The notes beneath the pieces were generated by a model. The model did no database searches and had not been told where the DNA came from. It saw nothing but the letters and a program-made list of their open reading frames with translations. From Lachnospiraceae bacterium (GTDB lineage Bacteria > Bacillota > Clostridia > Lachnospirales > Lachnospiraceae): DNA of 64,000 bases. The position numbers were made by a program, and so were the translations under genes. The stretch spans positions 62,001-126,000 of the forward strand of contig JAFXQK010000041.1 in NCBI GenBank assembly GCA_017527205.1. The letters are read 5' to 3'. Below, piece by piece: positions 33,543-41,788 of the stretch (positions are counted from its first letter, which is position 1; every line of letters starts with the position of its first letter).

Positions 33543-35942
33543 ATGAGTATTTATGATACCTTAAATCCAGAACAAAAGGAGGCGGTCCAGACAACGGACG
33601 GCCCCCTTTTAATCCTGGCAGGGGCAGGATCAGGAAAAACACGTGTTTTGACGCATCGCATCGTTTATCTCATTGAGGAGATGGGCGTGAATCCTTGGAA
33701 CATTCTTGCCATTACCTTTACGAACAAGGCGGCAGGAGAGATGAGAGAGAGAGTAGATAAGCTGGTTGGCTTTGGGGCAGATCAGATCTGGGTCAGCACC
33801 TTTCACTCCACTTGTGTCCGCATTCTTCGCAGATACATTGATAAGCTGGGCTTTGGCAATAACTTTACCATCTATGACACGGATGATCAGAAGACGGTCA
33901 TGAAGGGAATCTGTAAGAGATTAAACGTCGATACCAAGCAGCTATCCGAGAGAACGCTGATGAGTTATATTTCTTCTGCAAAGGATGAATTGATCGATGT
34001 CAGGGAATATGAACTGAGCGCCATGGGAGACTATCGAAAGACGACCGTCGCCAAGGTGTACCGCGAGTATCAGGAGACGCTGAAGGCAAGCAATGCCTTG
34101 GATTTTGACGATATTATCGTAAAGACCGTTGAACTGTTCAAGACGCAGCCAGAGGTGCTTGCGTATTATCAGAACCGTTTTTTGTACATTATGGTAGACG
34201 AGTATCAGGACACGAACACGGCACAGTTTGAACTGATCCGGCTCCTTGCGGACAGAAATCGGAACCTTTGCGTGGTGGGAGATGATGACCAGAGCATTTA
34301 TAAATTCCGCGGTGCAAACATTCGAAACATTTTGGATTTTGAATTCCATTATCCTGAGGCGACAGTCGTAAAGCTGGAACAAAATTATCGTTCCACACAG
34401 AACATTCTGGATGCGGCAAATGCCGTGATTCACCATAATGTCGGAAGAAAGGACAAGGCCCTTTGGACAAGTGAAGGACCTGGAGAGCCCGTACACTTCC
34501 ATCAGTTGGAAAATGCCTATGAGGAGGCGGAATATATTGCGGACGACATTACGCGCAGGATCCGCAGGGATGGCGCTTCTTATGGAGACTTTGCCGTTCT
34601 TTATCGCACAAATGCGCAGTCGAGACTGCTAGAGGAACGCATGGTCGTTGAGGGGATTCCCTATAATGTCGTAGGAGGCGTAAACTTTTATTCCAGAGCA
34701 GAAATTAAGGATGTCTTGGCCTATTTAAAGACCATTGACAACGGACGGGATGAGGTGGCTCTGCGCCGCATTATCAATGTTCCGAAGCGCGGGATTGGCG
34801 CGGCCAGCATTGAAAAAATTGCAAGCTACGCGCAGTCAACGGGGCTTACTCTGTTTGATGCCATGTGCGATGCAGATAAGGTTCCCGGCCTTGGAAAGTC
34901 GGCCGGAAAAATTCGGGAGTTTGTCAATATGATTCAGGTGCTTCGGTCAGGACTTTCCTCCTATGGTATTGTTGACCTGATCAGTGCCGTCATGGAGCGG
35001 ACAAACTATGCAGAGTACCTGACGGAGCAGGATGAAGAAAGCGCGGAGGACAGGCTTGCGAACATTGATGAATTGATCACCAAAGCCACGGGATATGAGG
35101 AGACGCATGACGAAATCCTGCTTTCCGAATTCTTGGAAGAGATTGCGCTTGTGACGGATCTTGATAACGTCGAGGATGCGGAAAATCGTGTGCTGCTTAT
35201 GACGCTGCATGGGGCCAAGGGTTTGGAGTTTCCGTATGTTTACCTTGCTGGAATGGAGGATGGGCTATTCCCGAGCTATATGACGATCACCTCCGATGAC
35301 AATGAGGATTTGGAGGAGGAGAGAAGGCTTGCGTATGTTGGCATTACCAGAGCCATGCGGGAGCTGACGCTGACCTGTGCCAAATCCCGCATGATCCGCG
35401 GGGAAACGCAGTATAATCCCTTAAGCCGATTTGTCAGAGAGATTCCTGCCAAGCTATTGGATCAGGAGATGCCAAGCTCATCCAGACGCGTGGATCCGAA
35501 AGTTTTCGGCATTTCCCTCGGTGGAGGTCGCGGAAATGAATATGCGCGGGAAAACTATGGTGGCTACGGGAATGCTCGGTTAGGTAGTGGTTACAATAGT
35601 TACGACAATGGTCGGTCTGGCGAGGGCCATGGCAGCGGAAGGAGCGGTGGTATCAAGCCGCAGGTTTCTGTAAAAAAGGTGACTCCAGAGGTTAAAAAGC
35701 CATTCATTGCGCAGCAAGCAAGCCAGTTGAATGCGCTGGCGGGACTGAAAAAAGGGACAGACTTGACTACCGGTGCGGAACCGGCCTATAGCGTTGGTGA
35801 TCGCGTGTCACATACAAAATATGGCGAAGGAACCGTGAAAGCCATTGTCAAGGAGCCGCGGGATTATAAGGTAACCGTTTCCTTTGATGGTGCCGGAGAG
35901 CGCATCATGTATGCTTCTTTTGCAAAATTAAAGTTATTGTAA
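33543..35942 (+). CDS. pcrA: ATP-dependent DNA helicase PcrA/UvrD
   Basis: 799 residues from the ATG at 33543 (MSIYDTLNPEQKEAV); an upstream frame from 33474 has no typical sequence. SF1A motifs in order: GAGSGKTRVLTHR (about 27-39), VDEYQDTN (about 218), GDDDQSIYKFRGA, LEQNYRST, LMTLHGAKGLEFPYVYLAG, YVGITRAM. A Gly/Tyr/Asn/Arg-rich linker (about 660-710) leads to the C-terminal Tudor-like domain (YSVGDRVSHTKYGEGTV) that in PcrA binds RNA polymerase. It works in repair and clears transcription-replication conflicts. Confidence 0.95.
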   Translation: MSIYDTLNPEQKEAVQTTDGPLLILAGAGSGKTRVLTHRIVYLIEEMGVNPWNILAITFTNKAAGEMRERVDKLVGFGADQIWVSTFHSTCVRILRRYIDKLGFGNNFTIYDTDDQKTVMKGICKRLNVDTKQLSERTLMSYISSAKDELIDVREYELSAMGDYRKTTVAKVYREYQETLKASNALDFDDIIVKTVELFKTQPEVLAYYQNRFLYIMVDEYQDTNTAQFELIRLLADRNRNLCVVGDDDQSIYKFRGANIRNILDFEFHYPEATVVKLEQNYRSTQNILDAANAVIHHNVGRKDKALWTSEGPGEPVHFHQLENAYEEAEYIADDITRRIRRDGASYGDFAVLYRTNAQSRLLEERMVVEGIPYNVVGGVNFYSRAEIKDVLAYLKTIDNGRDEVALRRIINVPKRGIGAASIEKIASYAQSTGLTLFDAMCDADKVPGLGKSAGKIREFVNMIQVLRSGLSSYGIVDLISAVMERTNYAEYLTEQDEESAEDRLANIDELITKATGYEETHDEILLSEFLEEIALVTDLDNVEDAENRVLLMTLHGAKGLEFPYVYLAGMEDGLFPSYMTITSDDNEDLEEERRLAYVGITRAMRELTLTCAKSRMIRGETQYNPLSRFVREIPAKLLDQEMPSSSRRVDPKVFGISLGGGRGNEYARENYGGYGNARLGSGYNSYDNGRSGEGHGSGRSGGIKPQVSVKKVTPEVKKPFIAQQASQLNALAGLKKGTDLTTGAEPAYSVGDRVSHTKYGEGTVKAIVKEPRDYKVTVSFDGAGERIMYASFAKLKLL

Positions 35943-36043
35943 GAAAGCTATGGTATTTTTTTAAGAAACGTGGTACAATAGTTTTGATTATGAGAGACTT
36001 CCATTTCTCTCCGAAAGAACAAAACACAAGAAAGGAAGAGAGT

Positions 36044-36394
36044 ATGATGAGTAAATTTGAGAATTTTATTGACATGAAGAAATTAAACGATCTCCTTAGC
36101 AAGAAGGACGCTGAGCTTGCAAAGCTTTATAAGCTTCTTGGAAAGAAAGAAGTTGTTCAGGAGGAAAAGGAAGACAAGAAGTTCAATACGGTTGTCCTGA
36201 TCCTTGCGATTATCGGTGTTGTTGCAGCCGTTGCAGGCATCTGCTATGCACTGTATCGTTACTTTACGCCTGATTATCTGGATGATTTTGATGATGAGTT
36301 TGATGATGAATTCGACGAACTCGAGGCAGAGGATCAGGAGGATGAAGAGAACGAAGAAGACGATGATTCTCTTTATGAGGATGAAGAGGAGTAA
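36044..36394 (+). CDS. Small membrane protein with highly acidic C-terminal tail
   Basis: About 116 residues from the ATG at 36044, preceded by GGAAGAGAG. A charged N-terminal helix with a KKLNDLLSKKDAELAKLYKLLGKK pattern, one membrane helix (VVLILAIIGVVAAVAGICYALY), then a tail almost entirely of Asp and Glu (DDFDDEFDDEFDELEAEDQ...). Family unknown. A weak promoter with TACAAT at 35975 lies upstream, and a strong terminator follows, so it is probably monocistronic. Confidence 0.8.
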   Translation: MMSKFENFIDMKKLNDLLSKKDAELAKLYKLLGKKEVVQEEKEDKKFNTVVLILAIIGVVAAVAGICYALYRYFTPDYLDDFDDEFDDEFDELEAEDQEDEENEEDDDSLYEDEEE

Positions 36395-36412
36395 GTCGAG
36401 GGCGAGGTAGAT

Positions 36413-36452
36413 AAGCCTGATTCTGACTTTATGGCCAGAATCAGGCTTTTTT
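36413..36452 (+). terminator. Strong terminator between the acidic-tail gene and rlmD
   Basis: Perfect 13-bp stem AAGCCTGATTCTG (36413-36425) / CAGAATCAGGCTT (36436-36448) followed by six T. An ATG at 36431, in frame with rlmD, lies in its loop and so is not a plausible start. Confidence 0.9.
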
Positions 36453-36496
36453 ATGGTGTTATGAGTGATGATTCAGAGATGAAGGAGGAACATGCT

Positions 36497-38050
36497 TTGA
36501 AAAAGGGTACCATCCTTGAGGGCATTGTAGAAAGAGTAAATTATCCGAATAAGGGCATTGTGCGGACGGAGGAAGGGGAGATCACGGTAAAGAACGTTCT
36601 TCCTGGTCAGCGCATTCGTTGCAGCGTGACAAAATCCAGAAAGGATCATGCGGAAGGAAGACTTCTGGAGGTTTTGGAGAAATCTCCGCGGGAGACGGGC
36701 AAGGTATGCAAGAACTTTGGCATTTGCGGGGGTTGTACCTATCTTTCGCTTGATTATTGTACGCAAAAGGCCATTAAGGAAGGACAAGTCAAGGGAGCCC
36801 TTGACAGGGCACTTTCAGAGCAGACGACACCATATATTTGGGAGGGAGTACAAGTAAGCCCAAACAAATATGAGTATCGGAATAAGATGGAGTTCACCTT
36901 TGGAAATGAATTTAAGGATGGTCCCCTGACGCTTGGCATGCATAAGCGAGGGAGTTTTTTTGACGTGGTGCCCGTGGAGGATTGCCTGATCGTGGACGGG
37001 GATTATCGGCTCATTCTGAAAACCGTTCGAGAGTACTTTGCAGAAAAGGGAATTTCTTTTTTTCACCGAATGACGCACGAAGGGTATTTAAGACATTTAT
37101 TGGTTAGAAAGAGCAGGGCGGAGAATACCATTCTAGTTGCTTTGGTCACGACTACGCAGATTTCGGATGATGCCGAGCTTCTAGATGGTTTTGTAAAAGA
37201 ATTGCTGCTTTTGGAAACAGAAAACAATAGGTCAGAAATCAATGGCACAGAAGGAGGTGCCTTTGTAAATGAGCTTGATACGGAAAAGCTGTCTGGAAAA
37301 TTCGCTGGTATTTTACACATTTTGAATGATTCTCCGGCGGATGTCGTAAAGAGTGATCGCACGGATATTCTTTATGGCAAGGATGGTTTTGGAGAGAAGC
37401 TTCTTGGTCTGGATTTTCAGGTGAGCACCTTCTCCTTCTTTCAGACGAATTCTGCGGGGGCGGAAGTCATTTACAAAACAGTACAAAGATATGTGGAATC
37501 TGCAGGAATTTTGAGACATGGCAGTGGAGATGAGAAAAAGCCCGTGGTTTTTGATCTGTATTCCGGGACGGGAACGATTACGCAGCTGATGGCGCCCGTT
37601 GCCAAGAAGGTCATTGGCGTAGAGATTGTAGAGGAGGCCGTAGAAGCGGCAAAGCGAAGCGCGAAGGCAAATCATCTTGAAAATTGCGAATTCATAGCGG
37701 GCGATGTTTTGAAGGTATTAGACGAAGTAGAGGAGCATCCTGACTTTATTATTTTGGATCCTCCGAGGGAGGGCATTCATCCGAAGGCCCTGCCGAAGAT
37801 TTTGGATTATGGCGTTCAGAATCTGGTTTATGTATCCTGCAAACTATCTAGCCTGATAAATGATCTCAAGGTATTCAGAGAACGTGGTTATGAGGTCGTC
37901 AGGGCCACGGCAGTAGATCAATTCCCTTGGACGGCAAATGTTGAAGTCTGTTGTTTGCTTGAAAAATTAAGATCATCAAAGGAGCATATCGAGAGCACAA
38001 TTGATGCTGAGGATTATTACAGGATAAAGGATTCTGAGAAGGAGGAATAA
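36497..38050 (+). CDS. rlmD: 23S rRNA (uracil-5-)-methyltransferase, RlmD/RumA type
   Basis: 517 residues from a TTG at 36497, 8 nt after AAGGAGG; in-frame ATGs upstream fall in or near the terminator. N-terminal TRAM domain (KGTILEGIVERVNYPNKGIVRTEEGEITVKNVLPGQRIR), a four-cysteine Fe-S motif (CKNFGICGGCTY and a further Cys in DYC), SAM-binding FDLYSGTGTITQLM, IILDPPREG with the DPPR motif, and the nucleophile motif YVSCKLSS. It methylates U of 23S rRNA; exact position is uncertain (RlmCD, RlmD). The C-terminal tail from VEVCCLLEKL is duplicated at 41700, after the accessory block. Confidence 0.9.
   Translation: MKKGTILEGIVERVNYPNKGIVRTEEGEITVKNVLPGQRIRCSVTKSRKDHAEGRLLEVLEKSPRETGKVCKNFGICGGCTYLSLDYCTQKAIKEGQVKGALDRALSEQTTPYIWEGVQVSPNKYEYRNKMEFTFGNEFKDGPLTLGMHKRGSFFDVVPVEDCLIVDGDYRLILKTVREYFAEKGISFFHRMTHEGYLRHLLVRKSRAENTILVALVTTTQISDDAELLDGFVKELLLLETENNRSEINGTEGGAFVNELDTEKLSGKFAGILHILNDSPADVVKSDRTDILYGKDGFGEKLLGLDFQVSTFSFFQTNSAGAEVIYKTVQRYVESAGILRHGSGDEKKPVVFDLYSGTGTITQLMAPVAKKVIGVEIVEEAVEAAKRSAKANHLENCEFIAGDVLKVLDEVEEHPDFIILDPPREGIHPKALPKILDYGVQNLVYVSCKLSSLINDLKVFRERGYEVVRATAVDQFPWTANVEVCCLLEKLRSSKEHIESTIDAEDYYRIKDSEKEE
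37940..37994 (+). repeat. Left copy of the rlmD 3'-end direct repeat (attL-like)
   Basis: This 55-nt stretch recurs at 41700-41754 with 50 of 55 bases identical and no gaps, including exact runs GTTGAAGTCTGTTGTTT and CAAAGGAGCATATCGAGA. The two copies bracket the Fic, beta-lactamase and NUDIX genes. Confidence 0.8.
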
Positions 38051-38053
38051 GCA

Positions 38054-39136
38054 ATGGACGATATAAAAAAAGACCCTTTTGAGGAATATATAAAAAATTT
38101 ACCTCCTTCAAAAAAGGAAATAGGACAGGCATGGTCTGCGGCAATCGGGCTGCAGGACGTTGATGGCCTAAAAACTTCAGAATATTTGCATGCAACGGCT
38201 AAGAAAAATATAGACGGTGAGATTACGATCGATGAAGCCGGAGACCTTATCAATTCATATTATGAGGGTAAAAACGGTAGGGTTGAACACGAGACGGAAG
38301 AAGCCGACAAGGTATCACAGAGAATCACAAAACTGTTATCAGACAAATCATTTGTTTTTTCACCAGCCCAGTATATTTCTATACATAAGGAATTATTCAG
38401 AGGCATCTATTCTCATGCCGGTAAACTAAGGGATTACAATATTACCAAAAAGGAATGGGTTTTAGATGGGGATACAGTATTATACGGCTATGCCATCGAT
38501 CTTAAGGAAACTCTTGATTATGATTTTTCTCAGGAAAGAGACTTTCACTATAATGGACTTTCCATGCAGGAAGTTATAACACATTTGGCTAGATTTGTCT
38601 CCAGATTGTGGCAGATCCACGTGTTTGGAGAGGGCAACACTCGAACAACCGCTGTTTTCTTCATTAAATATTTAAGACAACTTGGTTTTGATGTGGACAA
38701 TGATCTGTTTGCAGAGCATTCTTGGTATTTCAGAAATGCTTTGGTTCGTGCCAATTACAACAACATAAAAAAAGGAATATATGAAACTACGGAATATCTG
38801 GAGCTGTTTTTGCAAAACTTGTTGTTGGATCAAAAGAATGAGCTTCATAACAGGGAAATGCATGTCAGTGGAAGGTTTTCGCGAAAACAGGACATTGACC
38901 CAATAAAACAGGATATTGACCCAATAAATGACCCAATAAAATACAAAGATCTCAACGAAAGGGAAAAGAAAATAGTTGGTTTATTGAGAGAAGAACCAAC
39001 ACTGACCAGATCAAAAATGGCAGAAATCCTTGGATGTTCTGATGCAACAATAAAAAGAGCATTACAATCCATGGTACAGAAGAATATAATTTGCCGTATT
39101 GGGTCAAATAAGAAGGGTGAATGGATCATTAATTAA
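38054..39136 (+). CDS. Fic-domain AMP-transferase-like protein with VbhA-like N-terminus and C-terminal winged helix
   Basis: 360 residues. The Fic core motif is HVFGEGNTRT (His189 to about 198), the catalytic loop that in Fic enzymes transfers AMP or other groups to target hydroxyls. The N-terminus SEYLHATAKKNIDGEITIDEAGDLINSYY resembles the small antitoxin VbhA (GEIT.DEA...Y pattern), suggesting built-in inhibition. After a linker with three repeats of (K)QDIDPI(N) comes a C-terminal winged helix (ILGCSDATIKRALQSMVQKNII). ATG sits behind AAGGAGG within the rlmD end, 3 nt after its stop. Probably a self-regulated toxin-type Fic; target unknown. Confidence 0.85.
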   Translation: MDDIKKDPFEEYIKNLPPSKKEIGQAWSAAIGLQDVDGLKTSEYLHATAKKNIDGEITIDEAGDLINSYYEGKNGRVEHETEEADKVSQRITKLLSDKSFVFSPAQYISIHKELFRGIYSHAGKLRDYNITKKEWVLDGDTVLYGYAIDLKETLDYDFSQERDFHYNGLSMQEVITHLARFVSRLWQIHVFGEGNTRTTAVFFIKYLRQLGFDVDNDLFAEHSWYFRNALVRANYNNIKKGIYETTEYLELFLQNLLLDQKNELHNREMHVSGRFSRKQDIDPIKQDIDPINDPIKYKDLNEREKKIVGLLREEPTLTRSKMAEILGCSDATIKRALQSMVQKNIICRIGSNKKGEWIIN

Positions 39137-39162
39137 GAACCAGTACGGGGAAAGAGTTTTTT

Positions 39163-40167
39163 ATGAAAGTGGAAATGGACAAGGACTTCAGAGGAAATGC
39201 TTATATCGTTCACAATGACGAAGTGATTTTGAGTTACAGCGGTGGGTATGCAGAGATGGCGAATGAGATACCGAATACGCTTAACACAAAATTTGCAACA
39301 GCATCCATGGGCAAGACTTTTGTTGCCGTGGGAATCCTTCAGCTGATAGAAGCGGGGAAACTGAAATTTGAGGATACTCTTGGAACTATTCTTGATATCG
39401 ATCTGAAAAGCATTGATCCGGATGTCACGGTAAAGCAACTTTTGAACCACACTTCCGGCGTTCCGGATTATTTCGATGAATCAGTCATGGATGATTACGA
39501 GGCGCTTTGGACAGATTATCCTAATTACAGGATAAGACATAATAAGGACATGCTCCCGTTGTTTATAGAGAAATCCATGATGTATCCAAAGGGTGAAAGA
39601 TTTCAATATAATAATTCCGGGTATGTACTGCTTGCTATGATCATAGAAAAGATCACGGGGCTGGATTTCGACATATATCTGAAAAGAAATGTTTTTGATG
39701 CATGTGGGATGGATTCCACAGGATATTTCGCATTTGATAAGCTGCCCGCAAGGTGCGCAAACAGCTATATCTATTGTTCGGATACAAAAGACTACCGCAC
39801 AAATATTTATTCTGTTGGTGCCAAGGGCACCGGTGACGGAGGGGCATTTGTGACAGTAGGGGATATCGTGAAATTCTGGAACGCCCTGATCAGACATGAG
39901 TTGCTTTCAGAGAAAATGGTATCGGAGATGTTTTCCAAACAAAGCGGTGACGGGAAGGATCCGGAAGAAGGGTATTACGGCTACGGAGTATGGATTATCG
40001 ACAATCCGGATGGGCAGGACTATGTTTATATGCAGGGCTGCGATGATGGAGTGAGTGCAATTTCAGAATATAATCCAAATAACGGAATGATTACAGTCAT
40101 TCTCAGTAATTACGGTGATAATGTGTGGTCAAGAATGAGGAAAATCCGAGAGGAAGCGTATGTCTAG
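39163..40167 (+). CDS. Serine hydrolase, beta-lactamase/DD-peptidase fold (class C-like)
   Basis: 334 residues, no signal peptide, so intracellular. SxxK is Ser48-Met-Gly-Lys51 (ATASMGKTFVAVGIL), and the YxN motif is Tyr149-Asn-Asn151 (FQYNNSGYVLLAMII). LNHTSGVPDY is the typical segment between. Such proteins include esterases, aminopeptidases and DD-peptidase-like enzymes; no resistance role is implied. It overlaps the following NUDIX fusion by 8 nt, which carries a second domain of the same fold, so the two likely act together or arose by duplication. Confidence 0.88.
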   Translation: MKVEMDKDFRGNAYIVHNDEVILSYSGGYAEMANEIPNTLNTKFATASMGKTFVAVGILQLIEAGKLKFEDTLGTILDIDLKSIDPDVTVKQLLNHTSGVPDYFDESVMDDYEALWTDYPNYRIRHNKDMLPLFIEKSMMYPKGERFQYNNSGYVLLAMIIEKITGLDFDIYLKRNVFDACGMDSTGYFAFDKLPARCANSYIYCSDTKDYRTNIYSVGAKGTGDGGAFVTVGDIVKFWNALIRHELLSEKMVSEMFSKQSGDGKDPEEGYYGYGVWIIDNPDGQDYVYMQGCDDGVSAISEYNPNNGMITVILSNYGDNVWSRMRKIREEAYV

Positions 40168-41677
40168 GCGGAAAGCGGAGAAGGCTATGAAGACGGTAGA
40201 TATTCTGGGAGCGAACCGGTTTGATAATTATACAAAGACACGCGACGGCAGCAGAGCGATCATCATACATGACGGAAAGATTCTTCTTACGCATGAATCA
40301 AACTCCGGTTGGTGGCTGCTTCCGGGTGGAGGAATTGAACAAGGAGAAAGTCCTGCGGACTGCGTGATTCGCGAGGTCGAAGAAGAGACTGGTCTGATCG
40401 TTCGCCCGACAGAGCAATTTTTGACGATGCACGAATATTATGAGGAATACCTCTATACGGGATATTTCTTTGTCTGTGAAGTGACAGGAAAAGGCCGGAT
40501 GAGGCTTACCGATGTTGAAAAGCAGCGCGGAGTACAGCCGGAATGGATTCCGTTGCAGGATGCAATCGAACTGTTCTCAAAACACGAATCATACGCGGAC
40601 GTAAGCGAGGAAAAAAGAGGCTCATATCAGCGGGAATATATAGCGCTTAAAGACTATATGAATCATGAGTCCGAAAACTCTGAGAGACAAATATTTGAAC
40701 GCTTCCCGGGGGTGAGCTGTGCTTACAGGGATGCAGCGGGAAGAGAAACTTTAAAATATGACGGGGTTGCCGACAAAGAAAGCGGTATTCCGGTGGATGG
40801 CGACACTGCTTTTCCGGCCTGTTCGATATCAAAGTTTGTTACTGCCATAACCGTGATGAAGCTTCAGGAACAGGAGCTTTGCAATATCGACGAACCTGTC
40901 AACCGCTATCTTCATCAGTGGAAGCTGCTTGCTTCTGACGGAAAAGAAAGCAACGCAACCATAAGATCGATTCTTAATCATACCTCCGGGATAGTTGATG
41001 GGGAAGATTCTTTTTACGGGCTTTGCCGTAACGACCCTCAGGTCAGTGTATTGGATGTTTTGGAGGGCAGAACTCCATATAATAAGCGACGCGCCGCATC
41101 GGAAAAACAGCCCGGAACAGAATTTGAATACAGCGATGCGGGCTATTGTGTGCTGCAATTGATGATTCAGGAGGTTATGCAAGCCGACTTTGAAGAAGTC
41201 GTTACCAAACATGTTTTTTCACAGTTAGGACTTAAGAAGACGTTCTTTGCTTCACTTAAAACTATAGAACTTCGGGAAAAAGAACGGAATATGGCTGCAG
41301 GATATGACGGTGAAGGTTTATTAATCCCCGGTAAATACCCGCAGATTCCGGACCTTGCCGCTTCAGGCTTATGGAGTACGCCTTATGAACTGATGATGAT
41401 TGCAAAAGAATTTAATGAGGCGGTAAATGGCAGAAACTCGTTTTTGAGCAGGGAATCTGCCCGGGAGATGATTAAGCCGACAGAAGATTTTTCGTGGGTT
41501 GGACTTGGTCTGTTCCTGCGAGGCAATGACACGATGGTGTCGCAGGGCTGGGGAGAAAACGGACAGAGCATGCTGAAAATGAATTTCGTGACAGGAGAGA
41601 TTTCTGTTGTTATGACAAACCGAAATCCCGAGGTAGATCAGTCTGAGTCCGGAGTAGAGCAGCTTACGGCATTGTAA
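40160..41677 (+). CDS. NUDIX hydrolase fused to a beta-lactamase-fold serine hydrolase
   Basis: 505 residues. Residues about 20-165 are a NUDIX domain with a complete box, GGGIEQGESPADCVIREVEEETGLI in the pattern Gx5Ex7REVxEExGL (about 55-79). Residues about 180-500 are a beta-lactamase/DD-peptidase-fold domain with Ser222-Ile-Ser-Lys225 and LNHTSGIVDG; the YxN position reads Tyr324-Ser-Asp, a departure from Asn. The frame is continuous, so this is a real fusion. Start at 40160 follows GAGGAAGCGT; an ATG at 40187 is the alternative. The substrate combination is unknown. Confidence 0.87.
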   Translation: MSRRKAEKAMKTVDILGANRFDNYTKTRDGSRAIIIHDGKILLTHESNSGWWLLPGGGIEQGESPADCVIREVEEETGLIVRPTEQFLTMHEYYEEYLYTGYFFVCEVTGKGRMRLTDVEKQRGVQPEWIPLQDAIELFSKHESYADVSEEKRGSYQREYIALKDYMNHESENSERQIFERFPGVSCAYRDAAGRETLKYDGVADKESGIPVDGDTAFPACSISKFVTAITVMKLQEQELCNIDEPVNRYLHQWKLLASDGKESNATIRSILNHTSGIVDGEDSFYGLCRNDPQVSVLDVLEGRTPYNKRRAASEKQPGTEFEYSDAGYCVLQLMIQEVMQADFEEVVTKHVFSQLGLKKTFFASLKTIELREKERNMAAGYDGEGLLIPGKYPQIPDLAASGLWSTPYELMMIAKEFNEAVNGRNSFLSRESAREMIKPTEDFSWVGLGLFLRGNDTMVSQGWGENGQSMLKMNFVTGEISVVMTNRNPEVDQSESGVEQLTAL

Positions 41678-41684
41678 GTTTTTG

Positions 41685-41777
41685 CCCACTGCAAACGACG
41701 TTGAAGTCTGTTGTTTACTTGAACAATTAAAATCTGCAAAGGAGCATATCGAGATTACAGTTAGAGATCATAAGTAG
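41685..41777 (+). pseudogene. Fragment of an rlmD-type 3' end (attR-like)
   Basis: Reading from 41685 gives PTANDVEVCCLLEQLKSAKEHIEIT... to a TAG at 41775, matching the RlmD tail PWTANVEVCCLLEKLRSSKEHIEST. Nothing upstream encodes the rest of an rlmD gene. It marks the right edge of the accessory block. Confidence 0.8.
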
Positions 41778-41788
41778 AGGGGTTAATT

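Noticed and set aside
36431-36496. N-terminal extension of rlmD from ATG 36431
   Set aside because: Start lies inside a terminator hairpin, and a TTG with a strong ribosome site gives the family-typical N-terminus.
39163-41677. Beta-lactam resistance genes
   Set aside because: Both have SxxK and HTSG motifs of the wider serine-hydrolase fold but no signal peptide, and the last motif positions are not clearly those of beta-lactamases; many relatives are esterases.
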